This document shows positions 1 through 7,496 of a DNA stretch of 33,971 nucleotides, one piece after another. The notes below the pieces were generated by a model. It made no database searches and had not been told where the DNA came from. It saw only the letters and a list, made by a program, of their open reading frames with translations. The position numbers and the translations under genes are program-made. The stretch spans positions 1-33,971 of the forward strand of contig CADCTA010000066.1 of assembly GCA_902805675.1 (NCBI GenBank). Reading direction: 5' to 3'. The first letter of the stretch is position 1. Every line of letters starts with the position of its first letter. Source of the DNA: an uncultured Chthoniobacterales bacterium. Its GTDB lineage: Bacteria > Verrucomicrobiota > Verrucomicrobiia > Chthoniobacterales > UBA10450.

Positions 1-988
1 TCGGATGCAGCAGCACGCCTACTAACGGCTGGTGGAACTTCTGCATCGCGATCGCGCGAGGGAGAAGCGCGAGCGCGGTGCCCACGTACGCCTGCCACAT
101 CCCGCTGGTGAGCAGCACGAATGGCAGCACCTGACCGGCGCTGAGCAGGATGCTGAACGGGAGGATGCGTGCCGGCGCGCCGAGGCCTTCGTGTGTGTTT
201 TTGCTCAGACCGCGCCAGACGTCCGCGTCGCGGCGATACATTCGGCAGGTCGCGAGCGCGGTCACATCGACCAGATCAGTGCGCAAACCAGCAATGCGGA
301 AGGCTTTCGGCAGGCTCAGTCCGTCGTGCACGCTGTGGCGAATCGCGCGGTGACCGCCCGCCGTTTCATACCCGTCGCGATCGACCATCATCAATTGGCC
401 GCAGGCAGTCGCGTAAGCCGGATGTCGAGAGCGGCGCATCCTGTCCAGCGGAAGGAATCCGAGCAGCACGAAGTGGATGAGCGGAATCAACAACTGCTCG
501 GAGAGCGTGCGAACTTCCTGACGCGGCACACCGCTGATCAACTCCGCGCCACTTGCTCGCAGCGCGTGCGCCAGTTCAGCGGCCGCGGAAGGCGCGAGTC
601 GCACGTCAGCATCGACAAACAGGAGCAACCGATTGCTCGCTGCTGCCGCGAGCTGCGCGCAGGCGAAATTTTTGCCGAGCCAGCCATATGGCAGCGGTTC
701 GCCCCTCAGGACGCGGAGACGCGGCTCGCGCGCCGCGATCTCCGCAGCGATGTGATACGTGCGATCGCTCGAGTGATCGTCGAGCACGAGCACCTCTGCG
801 TCCGAATTCGCGAGCGCTGACTCGATCGCGGCGGCGATGTTCGTCTCTTCGTCGCGCGCCGGGATGAGTATCGAAACCGCCGCGGAATCATCAAGCCCGG
901 TCGGGGCGCGAAACAGCCGTATGTTGCGGATGAAAAGCGTGGCCGGAACCGCCGCGAAGAGCAACGCGATCCAGCCGAGCGCGATCAC
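1..988 (-). CDS. crtQ: CrtQ-like carotenoid glycosyltransferase (GT2), partial
   Basis: This GT2 family glycosyltransferase probably glycosylates a C30 carotenoid acid, as CrtQ does in staphyloxanthin synthesis, at the inner face of the membrane. I translated it by hand from the minus strand. An N-terminal hydrophobic helix starts VIALGWIALLFAAVPA, followed by LIPARDEETNI, VLDDHSSDRT and the metal-binding LFVDADV. Further along comes FRMYR-type sequence (CRMYRRDADVWRGLSKN), which also occurs in Staphylococcus CrtQ. Hydrophobic C-terminal segments follow. The start is a GTG at 988-986 that overlaps the acyltransferase TGA (987-985) as GTGA, and no better start lies just upstream. About 329 residues are visible and the C-terminus runs off the left edge. 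It is the last gene seen of the carotenoid operon. Family assignment is secure; the carotenoid substrate is inferred from context. Confidence 0.82.
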   Translation of the reverse strand, partial: MIALGWIALLFAAVPATLFIRNIRLFRAPTGLDDSAAVSILIPARDEETNIAAAIESALANSDAEVLVLDDHSSDRTYHIAAEIAAREPRLRVLRGEPLPYGWLGKNFACAQLAAAASNRLLLFVDADVRLAPSAAAELAHALRASGAELISGVPRQEVRTLSEQLLIPLIHFVLLGFLPLDRMRRSRHPAYATACGQLMMVDRDGYETAGGHRAIRHSVHDGLSLPKAFRIAGLRTDLVDVTALATCRMYRRDADVWRGLSKNTHEGLGAPARILPFSILLSAGQVLPFVLLTSGMWQAYVGTALALLPRAIAMQKFHQPLVGVLLHP

Positions 989-1764
989 AACGTGGAGTGC
1001 TCCGCGTTGAAGCCTTCGCGGCGAATTGCCGCACGTGCCTGCCGCCAGAGATCGTAAACCGCCGTCGTGCCCGAAGCGCCACGCGACAGCACCTCCCACT
1101 CCTCCGGGTCGCGCCGCTGCGAGGCGACAGCGAGTGCGTCCTGCGCGTCCTGGAGCGTGCCTTCGAGAGCCGCATTCCAATCCGTCACGCCGCAACTGTT
1201 CTGATGTTGCTGACTGAAGAGCGGCGTGCCGAAGGCAACCAGCACCTCCGGGAAGCGTTCTTCCCAGAACGTGTATTCGATAGCCATCGGGAGAAACACT
1301 GTGGGGCCGACCCGCCCGGCGAGCGCGGCAAGACCGCCGCGGAAGGTGACGGGGCGCGCGCGCACATCGCTAAATCTCCCCTGCGGTGTCACCCAGACCA
1401 TGCGTCCAGGCGATTCGAGGATGTTGCCGGCGGTGCGCAGGAACGTCGCCGCGCCGCGCGCTGAGTTTGGATCGATGCCGAAGAACCCGAGCTTCGCGAG
1501 GAATCGGTATTTCTGAAGCGCGGCGGCATCGATCGGAGCGAACGACGTCCGGTTCGGGAAGTATTCGGCGGCAAGGAGGAGGCAGATCAGCGGGTCCCAC
1601 CAGGAGGCGTGGTTCAGGTAGACGACCGCCGGCAAGCGTCGAAAATCCGCCACGAGCTGGTGCGACTTCAGGAGCCGCACGCCGTGGAAATGGCGCCGCA
1701 CATATCCACGGCTGTAGCGCGTGAAGAGCCTAACGAGCCGATTCGAGACGTGCGGCGTTTCCAT
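985..1764 (-). CDS. LPLAT/PlsC-type acyltransferase of the carotenoid operon
   Basis: This is a 259-residue acyltransferase of the lysophospholipid acyltransferase superfamily. The catalytic HX4D motif is visible in NHASWWDPL near residue 52. The usual EGTRS-like second block appears as TPQGRFSD, and a later hydrophobic FLPMAIEY block follows. Its place between crtP and crtQ suggests that it adds a fatty acyl chain to the carotenoid glycoside, the job done by CrtO in Staphylococcus. CrtO is a different, smaller membrane protein, so this looks like a non-homologous replacement. The ATG at 1764 lies inside the end of crtP (35-base overlap) and the stop overlaps the crtQ-like start, which implies translational coupling. 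A phospholipid acyltransferase role is the main alternative. Confidence 0.8.
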   Translation of the reverse strand: METPHVSNRLVRLFTRYSRGYVRRHFHGVRLLKSHQLVADFRRLPAVVYLNHASWWDPLICLLLAAEYFPNRTSFAPIDAAALQKYRFLAKLGFFGIDPNSARGAATFLRTAGNILESPGRMVWVTPQGRFSDVRARPVTFRGGLAALAGRVGPTVFLPMAIEYTFWEERFPEVLVAFGTPLFSQQHQNSCGVTDWNAALEGTLQDAQDALAVASQRRDPEEWEVLSRGASGTTAVYDLWRQARAAIRREGFNAEHSTL

Positions 1765-3268
1765 TTGCGTGTGACTCAGGAGCGAGATCGCCGTCGAGAG
1801 TGTCGGCTGCGATCCAGCCGGACATCAGGACCATCGGCATGCCCGGGCCGGGATGCGCCGCGCCGCCGCAGAGGTAAAGGCCGCGCAAATCGCGGCTTCG
1901 GTTGCCGGGCTTGAAGGCGCCGGTCCAGCGGCCGTGGCTCGCGAGCCCATAGATCGCGCCGTTCAGCACGCGATAGCGCTCGTGAATGTCGAGTGGCGTG
2001 AGCGAGCTCTCCGTGACGATATCGTCCTCGAGTTCCAGGCCCGCAGTCCGGCGCAGCTTCTCGATGATCGTCTTGCGATAAGCTGGCAGCATGGCGCGCC
2101 AGTCGTGGTGCGGGCGCAGGTAAGGAGTGTGCACGAGCACGTAGAGCGCTTCGCCACCTTGCGGCGCGACGTTAGGATCGCTCATAGCCGGAGCGCAGAC
2201 GTAGCACGTCGGATCGGGTGCCGGTTCGCCCTTTCGATAAATGAAGTCGAACTCCTCGTGCGGATCGCGCGAGAAGACGAAGTTGTGATGCAGCAGCTGT
2301 GACTGGCGGCGCTTCAAACCGAGATAAAGCACCACGCCGGAGCACGCCGGCTCGTATCGGCGTCGGCGCTCGAACTTGCGGACCCCGCCGAGCAACTCGC
2401 GATGGGTGCGCACGGAGTCGCAGTTGGACACGACGGCGTCAAACGGCTCCGCGTCCCCATCTGCCGTGCTGATGCCGGTGACTTTGCCGTTCGTGGAAGT
2501 GATGCGCGTTACGTCGGTGCCGAGGCGGATCCGGACGCCGAGTTGATCGGCGAGCTTCGCGAGCGCCGCGGGGATGGCCGCGGTCCCACCGCGCGGATAC
2601 CAGATGCCTTCCTGCGTCTGCATGTGCGCGATGCCGCAGAGCACGGCCGGCGACATATCCGGCGCCGAGCCGACGTACTGCGTAAAGTGATCCACCATCT
2701 GCGCCACGCGCGCGTCCGGCACAAACGAGCGCACCGTGCTCCCGACGCTCCGACCCATCCGCATCGCGAACACATCGGAGAGCGTGCCGGACTTCGTCAT
2801 GTTGCGCGCGTCGAACATGTCGCGCATGCCGCCGACGGAGCGCCAGAAGAACCACTGATCCGAGATGCGATGCAGCCGCTTCGAGTAGTCGATGAAATCG
2901 CTGTAGCCCTGGGCCGTCTTCGCGCCGGCGTAAGCGCCGAGCGTCTCCCGCATCGCGGGAACGTCCGCCACCAGATCGAGCGTGGTGCCATCCTCGAAAA
3001 ACGAGCGCCACTGCGGATCGAGCCTGACGAGATCAAGCGCTTCGTGCACGTCTTGGCCCGCTTCCGCGAAGATGCGCTTCAGCACCGACGGAAGGGTGAG
3101 GATCGTCGGCCCCATGTCGAAGCGGAACCCGTCCTGCTCGAGCACGGCTGCCTTGCCGCCGAGCCAGTCGTTCTTCTCGAACAGCGTGACCGAGTGGCCG
3201 CGCGCGGCCAGCGTGCAAGCTGACGCCAGTCCGCCGAGTCCACCGCCAATGACTGCTATGCGTTTCAT
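1730..3268 (-). CDS. crtP: CrtP-like C30 carotenoid oxidase
   Basis: This is a CrtI/CrtN/CrtP superfamily FAD flavoprotein of about 512 residues that should oxidise the terminal methyl of a C30 carotene to an aldehyde. The dinucleotide-binding motif IAVIGGGLGGLASA is at the N-terminus. Several stretches resemble Staphylococcus aureus CrtP more than CrtN: PQWRSFFEDGTTLDL, YVGSAPDMSPAVL, EGIWYPRGG, HHNFVFS, NGAIYG and the C-terminal GGAAHPGPGMPMV. The start at 3268 is chosen because its ATG overlaps the aldH stop (ATGA), and translation then begins directly at MKRIAVIGGG. A longer frame opening at 3301 adds eleven unlikely residues. It sits third in the crt operon. The CrtP versus CrtN call rests on remembered sequence similarity. 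Confidence 0.86.
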   Translation of the reverse strand: MKRIAVIGGGLGGLASACTLAARGHSVTLFEKNDWLGGKAAVLEQDGFRFDMGPTILTLPSVLKRIFAEAGQDVHEALDLVRLDPQWRSFFEDGTTLDLVADVPAMRETLGAYAGAKTAQGYSDFIDYSKRLHRISDQWFFWRSVGGMRDMFDARNMTKSGTLSDVFAMRMGRSVGSTVRSFVPDARVAQMVDHFTQYVGSAPDMSPAVLCGIAHMQTQEGIWYPRGGTAAIPAALAKLADQLGVRIRLGTDVTRITSTNGKVTGISTADGDAEPFDAVVSNCDSVRTHRELLGGVRKFERRRRYEPACSGVVLYLGLKRRQSQLLHHNFVFSRDPHEEFDFIYRKGEPAPDPTCYVCAPAMSDPNVAPQGGEALYVLVHTPYLRPHHDWRAMLPAYRKTIIEKLRRTAGLELEDDIVTESSLTPLDIHERYRVLNGAIYGLASHGRWTGAFKPGNRSRDLRGLYLCGGAAHPGPGMPMVLMSGWIAADTLDGDLAPESHANGNAARLESAR

Positions 3269-4575
3269 GTGCTTGTGTCTTTCATCCGCGCGCGACCGCA
3301 AGCGACCAGCTCACGCAGCGCGCTAAATCGAGTCCGAAATCCGCGCCCGTGGGCGAGCCGAATGAAGGCCGTGAAAAATTGGTCGTCGTCGCGATGCGCC
3401 TGTTCCAGGTGCGGCAGAAATCGCGCGCGCCGCATAGTGACTGCGGCCGGATAAGTCATCTCGAGCAACCCTTCCGCCCCGCGCGTGGTGCCGAACCCGC
3501 TTCCACGTACACCGCCGAAGGGGAGCCGCGGGTCGGCGGTGGGAACGATGATGTCGTTGATCGTGGCGAAGCCGGTGGGCAGTTGAGCGGCGAAGCGCCG
3601 AGCTGCTGCTTCGTCTTTCGAGAAGATCGCCGCGCCGAGGCCGTGTCGGTCGACGCTGGCAAGCTGCAAGGCCTGCGCATCGTCGCGAACGGAGAGCAGT
3701 TTCATGCCCGACAACCCGCACCTGGTCAGCGCTTGCCCGAGCACAGGTGCCACGGACACATGCACGACGATCGCGTGCGGAGCCATGCAGGTGTTGCCGC
3801 CGTTGAGCCTTGTCCCGAACGCAATCGCTTTTGCCGTGAGCTCGACGTCCGCGTCGGCGCGAACAAAGACGGCATCCGCACCGGAAAGTTCCATTACGCT
3901 CGGCGTGTTCTGACGGGCGAGATGGCCTAGGAAATCGCGGCCGTTTGCGGATGAGCCGGTGAAAACAGCCTTGTCGATTCCGCACCGCACCGCATCGCGC
4001 GCGGCATCGACAGTCTCCGGTAACAGCTGCACGAGATCGCGCGGGATGCCGCTGCGAGAGAGCACGTGCTCGACAAAGTAGGCGAGCGGCTGCGTCGAAT
4101 CAGGCGCCGGTTTGATGAGGACGGCGTTCCCGGCGACCAGCGCGTGCAACATTTGCACAGCGGGTATGAAGAGCGGGTAATTCGACGGGCCCACGATGAG
4201 TACCACGCCGAACGGCTTACGGCGCACTTCGAAGGAGTGGCCGTGGAGCCAGACGGGCCGCCCGCGGCGGCCGAATCGCTGCGCGCGCAAGATGCGGGCG
4301 GCGTTCTTCTGGAGAAACCGGCAGGCGTCGAGGAGCGGCAAGACTTCCGACACGAGCTTCTCGGCCACCGGTCGATCGCCGACCACGCCAGTAATCTCCG
4401 CGATCGTATCTGCCTCCGCGGCGAGCAACGGCCGTAAGTCGCCGATCAGTCGCGCGCGCTCTGCCGTCGCGCGCTCTGCCCAGGCGGTCTGCGCGGCGCG
4501 CGCTGCGGTAAGCGCTCCATTCACCTCATCGAGCTGCTCTGCCAGAATCTTCCTCGGATCGAGGATCGCGATCAT
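3265..4575 (-). CDS. aldH: Carotenoid aldehyde dehydrogenase (AldH-like)
   Basis: This NAD(P)-dependent aldehyde dehydrogenase has 436 residues, a little short for the family. It most likely oxidises the diaponeurosporenal-type aldehyde made by CrtP to the carboxylic acid that is later glycosylated. The cofactor and active-site parts are visible: GPSNYPLFIPA with Asn132, IKP with Lys155, the FTGSS loop near 205, the general base Glu229 in MELSG, and the nucleophile Cys263 in GGNTCMAP. The C-terminal LPFGGVRGSGFG block is also present. Its ATG (4575-4573) overlaps the crtN stop and its own stop overlaps the crtP start, both as ATGA. The position between two carotenoid desaturase-family genes is the main support for the substrate. 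Confidence 0.88.
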   Translation of the reverse strand: MIAILDPRKILAEQLDEVNGALTAARAAQTAWAERATAERARLIGDLRPLLAAEADTIAEITGVVGDRPVAEKLVSEVLPLLDACRFLQKNAARILRAQRFGRRGRPVWLHGHSFEVRRKPFGVVLIVGPSNYPLFIPAVQMLHALVAGNAVLIKPAPDSTQPLAYFVEHVLSRSGIPRDLVQLLPETVDAARDAVRCGIDKAVFTGSSANGRDFLGHLARQNTPSVMELSGADAVFVRADADVELTAKAIAFGTRLNGGNTCMAPHAIVVHVSVAPVLGQALTRCGLSGMKLLSVRDDAQALQLASVDRHGLGAAIFSKDEAAARRFAAQLPTGFATINDIIVPTADPRLPFGGVRGSGFGTTRGAEGLLEMTYPAAVTMRRARFLPHLEQAHRDDDQFFTAFIRLAHGRGFRTRFSALRELVACGRARMKDTST

Positions 4576-6164
4576 GTGAGCGCCTCCATGGCGTTGCCGA
4601 GTTTGTCGGCTGTCGCTGCAGCAATCGGCGGCGTGACGCCAAGATCTTCACACATCAGGCGCGACGTAATACGCGCTGACTCGAAGATGACCGGCAATCC
4701 GCTGCCCGGATGCGTGCCTCCGCCGACGAGGTAAACGCCGGGAACATCTTCGAAGCGGTTGCGCGGCCGCAGATGCAGCAGCTGATCGAGCGTGTGGGAG
4801 AGATTGAAGGTCGCGCCGAGATGGATTTCGTATTGCTCGTCCCAATCGAGCGGGGTGACGATGCGCTCGAAGCGGATGCGCCGCTCGACATCCGTGAAGC
4901 CGGCTTTCTCGATCTGCTTCAACATCAGCGCGCGAAACCTTTCCTTCTCCACGCGCCAATCGACGTTCGCGTGCTGGTGTGTGACCGGCGCGAGGATGTA
5001 GAGCGTGGTCATGCCGTCCGGCGCGAGCGAAGGATCGGTCACCGACGCGTTCTGCACGTAGAAGGACGGGTCGCGCGAGAGTACGTGCAGCCGTTCGATT
5101 TCGTCCAAGTTCCGCTCGTAGTCGCTCGAGATGTAGACGTTGTGATGCGGCAGGTCGAAGCGGCCTTCGATGCCGAGGTAGATCATGAAGGTGGAACACG
5201 AGAATTTCTTCTTCGCGATCTTCTTCTCCGTCCAACGGCGGCGGCTCGCGTCTGGAACGAGGCGTGACATGGCGCGAGCGAAGTCGGCGTTCATGACCAC
5301 GGAATCGGCGCGGTAATCGCCGCGCGAGGTGCGCACACCGACGGCGCGTTTGTTCTCGATGAGCAGCTTCTCGACGGGCTCGTCGAGTTGGATTTCGACT
5401 CCGAGCCGTTGCGCCACGCGCGCCAGTGCTTCGGTGATTGCGGCGCATCCGCCGATCGGGTGGAAGACGCCGTACTCGTACTCGAGGAACGACAGAATCG
5501 AGAACAAGCTCGGGCAACGGAACGGCGACATGCCGAGGTATTTCGACTGGAACGAGAAGGCCAGGCGCGTGCGTGGATCGGAGAAGAAGCGCCGCAGGTA
5601 TGCATCGAGCGATCGGTGCGGCTGCAGACTCGGGAGTAAGCGCGCCAGCCGTGCCGTGAAGACGTCGCGCCAGCCGCCAAACGCGTTCTCGAGACAAGGC
5701 TGCATCAGCTCGAGCTTGCGGCGATTGTCGCGCATGAAGCGCTCGAATCCTCCGGCATCGTTCGGCGCGAGCGCAGCGATCTGACGCTCCATCTCTGCGA
5801 TGTCGGCTGTGCAATCGAGCTTGCCGCCTGCTCCGAAGATGAGGCGGTATTGCGGATCTAATCGAACGAGCTCGACTTCGCGATCGAGCGTCGTTCCCGC
5901 CGCGCGCATGATCTCCTCGAGGACGCGCGGATAGAGGAAGAAAGTCGGGCCGAGATCGAAGCGGAAGCCGTCCGCCTGGATGCTGGAGGTGCGGCCGCCG
6001 ACGATAGGCAAGCGTTCAATGATGCGCACGCGAATCCCCGCCGCGGCGAGTAGGATTGCGGCGGCTAATCCACCGGGCCCGGCTCCAACGATGATGACGC
6101 TACGCTCGGTGGAGCCGCGCTCTGTGAGGTCCATGACCATGTTCGGTGGATGTTCGCGCGACAA
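4572..6164 (-). CDS. crtN: CrtN-like C30 carotenoid desaturase
   Basis: This FAD-dependent desaturase of the CrtI superfamily (530 residues from the first start) is probably the dehydrosqualene/squalene desaturase that opens the C30 carotenoid pathway. The ADP-binding motif IIVGAGPGGLAAA lies near residue 24, followed by IERLPIVGGRTSS and DGFRFDLGPT. CrtN-like stretches include SFQSKYLGMSP, SCSTFMIYLGIE, LPHHNVYISSDY, DPSLAPDGMTTLYIL and the C-terminal GGGTHPGSGLPV. It is the first gene of the minus-strand operon and overlaps aldH by four bases. Alternative ATGs at residues 9 and 11 are possible starts. No squalene or dehydrosqualene synthase (crtM or hpnCDE) lies in the window, so the C30 substrate must be made elsewhere. 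Confidence 0.88.
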   Translation of the reverse strand: MSREHPPNMVMDLTERGSTERSVIIVGAGPGGLAAAILLAAAGIRVRIIERLPIVGGRTSSIQADGFRFDLGPTFFLYPRVLEEIMRAAGTTLDREVELVRLDPQYRLIFGAGGKLDCTADIAEMERQIAALAPNDAGGFERFMRDNRRKLELMQPCLENAFGGWRDVFTARLARLLPSLQPHRSLDAYLRRFFSDPRTRLAFSFQSKYLGMSPFRCPSLFSILSFLEYEYGVFHPIGGCAAITEALARVAQRLGVEIQLDEPVEKLLIENKRAVGVRTSRGDYRADSVVMNADFARAMSRLVPDASRRRWTEKKIAKKKFSCSTFMIYLGIEGRFDLPHHNVYISSDYERNLDEIERLHVLSRDPSFYVQNASVTDPSLAPDGMTTLYILAPVTHQHANVDWRVEKERFRALMLKQIEKAGFTDVERRIRFERIVTPLDWDEQYEIHLGATFNLSHTLDQLLHLRPRNRFEDVPGVYLVGGGTHPGSGLPVIFESARITSRLMCEDLGVTPPIAAATADKLGNAMEALT

Positions 6165-6193
6165 CGGGACGTGGATTCACCGACCTATTGCGC

Positions 6194-6323
6194 GCGGTCA
6201 TCCTGAGGCGGCGAAGCGCGCCGAAGGACCTCCCGCAGGTTATGCGGCGTTGCGTTCGAACAGCCATGCCAAGGACCGGGCGTGAGATCCTTCGGCGCGC
6301 TTCGCCAGCCTCAGGATGACCGC
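6194..6323. repeat. Large imperfect palindromic repeat (GTCATCCTGAGG type)
   Basis: Two nearly perfect inverted arms lie at 6194-6228 and 6288-6323. Each opens outward with GCGGTCATCCTGAGG and ends inward with GCGCCGAAGGA. The arms differ by one inserted base and are separated by about 59 bases. The element fills the gap between the divergent crtN and fabI genes. Repeats of this type are common in intergenic DNA of several soil phyla. It may be a non-autonomous element and could also carry or disturb promoters here. Confidence 0.8.
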
Positions 6324-6390
6324 ACCCTGCGTGGAGCGAACGCGGACGCGGCGTTGGCGGTGTTCAGAAGCTGCGTATCGTCACGCCGTG

Positions 6391-7167
6391 ATGACGGACC
6401 AACCTCTGGCAGGAAAAATCGGCGTGGTTTTTGGCGTGGCGAACAAGCGCAGCATCGCGTGGGCGATCGCCAAAGCGTGGGCGGCTGCCGGCGCGAAGTT
6501 GTTCTTCAACTACCAGGGGGAACGGCTGAAGGAGAACGTGGCGGATCTCGTAGGTGAGTTTGGTGAGAACACGCCACTCTGGCCTTGTGACGTGTCGAGC
6601 GACGAAGAGATCAGCGCTTTTTTTCAGCGGCTGCGCGGCGAGACGGATCGCATCGATTTACTGCTGCATTCGGTGGCGTTTGCGCCCAAGGAGGCGCTGC
6701 AGGGCGATTTCCTGAACACCTCGCGCGAGGCCTTCAAAACCGCGCACGACATTAGCGCGTATTCGCTGGTCGGTTTGTCGCGGGAAGCGGCGCCTTTGAT
6801 GACGAACGGCGGCAGCATCATCGCGATGACGTATTACGGCGCGGAGAAAGTCGTGCCTGGCTACAACGTGATGGGCGTGGCGAAGGCGTCGCTCGAGGCG
6901 AGCACGCGGTATCTCGCGCACAATCTCGGCCCGAAGAAGATTCGCGTGAATTGCATCTCGGCCGGCCCCGTGAACACGCTCGCGGCGCGCGGAGTTGCGG
7001 GCTTGTCGCAGATGATCAAGCACTACGAAGACCGCGCGCCGCTGCATCGCAGTTGTGATCCGGCAGAGCTCGGCGCGACTGGTGTATTTCTCGCCAGTGA
7101 AGGCGCGGCGTCGATCACGGGGCAGGTGATCTACGTCGACGGCGGCTATCAGATCATGGGGATGTGA
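6391..7167 (+). CDS. fabI: Enoyl-[acyl-carrier-protein] reductase (NADH), FabI
   Basis: FabI reduces trans-2-enoyl-ACP to acyl-ACP in the last step of each round of type II fatty acid synthesis, in the cytoplasm. The 258-residue protein has the typical FabI N-terminus KIGVVFGVANKRSIAW and the SVAFAPK segment. The catalytic region near TYYGAEKVVPGYNVMGVAK contains Tyr148, Tyr158 and Lys165, matching Y146, Y156 and K163 of E. coli FabI at a constant offset of two. The C-terminal GQVIYVDGGY is present. The ATG at 6391 is chosen because the family start lies there; the frame is open further upstream into the palindromic repeat. The gene leads a plus-strand group with the next two genes and runs divergently from the carotenoid operon. 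Confidence 0.96.
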   Translation: MTDQPLAGKIGVVFGVANKRSIAWAIAKAWAAAGAKLFFNYQGERLKENVADLVGEFGENTPLWPCDVSSDEEISAFFQRLRGETDRIDLLLHSVAFAPKEALQGDFLNTSREAFKTAHDISAYSLVGLSREAAPLMTNGGSIIAMTYYGAEKVVPGYNVMGVAKASLEASTRYLAHNLGPKKIRVNCISAGPVNTLAARGVAGLSQMIKHYEDRAPLHRSCDPAELGATGVFLASEGAASITGQVIYVDGGYQIMGM

Positions 7168-7172
7168 ACGGC

Positions 7173-7177
7173 CAGGA
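7173..7177 (+). promoter_or_regulatory. Ribosome binding site deciding the start of the ABM-like gene
   Basis: AGGAG lies seven bases before the ATG at 7185. It favours this ATG over the in-frame GTG at 7164, which overlaps the fabI stop. Confidence 0.6.
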
Positions 7178-7184
7178 GTCGCAG

Positions 7185-7496
7185 ATGATCACTCGCCTTT
7201 GGCGTGGCTGGACCACGAGAGAGAAGGCCGACGCATACGAGCGGCTGCTGCGAGACGAGATTCTGCCCGGCATTGCTGCACGCCTGCCGGAGGGCTATCG
7301 CGGCGCGCGCATGTTCCGTCGCGACATTGAAGATGGCGTGGAATTCCTCACCGTCCTGACATTCGAATCGGAGGATGCGATCCGGAGCTTTGTCGGTGAC
7401 GACGTAGAAGTAGCCAACCTGCCGGAGAAAGCGCGCGCTCTGCTCGCGCGCTTCGAGACGCGCGCGCAACATTACCGCGAAGTTCCGCTGGGATGA
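7185..7496 (+). CDS. Antibiotic biosynthesis monooxygenase-like (dimeric alpha/beta barrel) protein
   Basis: This small protein has 103 residues and begins MITRLWRGWTT. Its pattern, a strand with R-x-W, an amphipathic helix, an aromatic-rich middle with GVEFLTVLTFES, and a C-terminal helix, fits the ABM/dimeric alpha-beta barrel superfamily. Such proteins are usually small oxidases, haem-binding proteins or stress proteins, and the exact role cannot be read from the sequence. The start at 7185 is supported by an AGGAG site. The stop overlaps the ATG of the downstream FAD oxidase (ATGA), so the two are probably translationally coupled and may work together. No catalytic residue can be assigned with confidence. 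Confidence 0.7.
   Translation: MITRLWRGWTTREKADAYERLLRDEILPGIAARLPEGYRGARMFRRDIEDGVEFLTVLTFESEDAIRSFVGDDVEVANLPEKARALLARFETRAQHYREVPLG

Noticed and set aside
32..820. Long open frame on the plus strand opposite the crtQ-like gene
   Set aside because: It is Arg/His/Glu-rich with no recognisable motif and lies antisense to a gene with clear GT2 motifs; high GC content makes such shadows common.
4572..6164. Reading the first desaturase as a C40 phytoene desaturase (CrtI)
   Set aside because: Neighbouring aldH, crtP-like and crtQ-like genes and the CrtN-like stretches fit a C30 pathway better, though the C40 option is not fully excluded.
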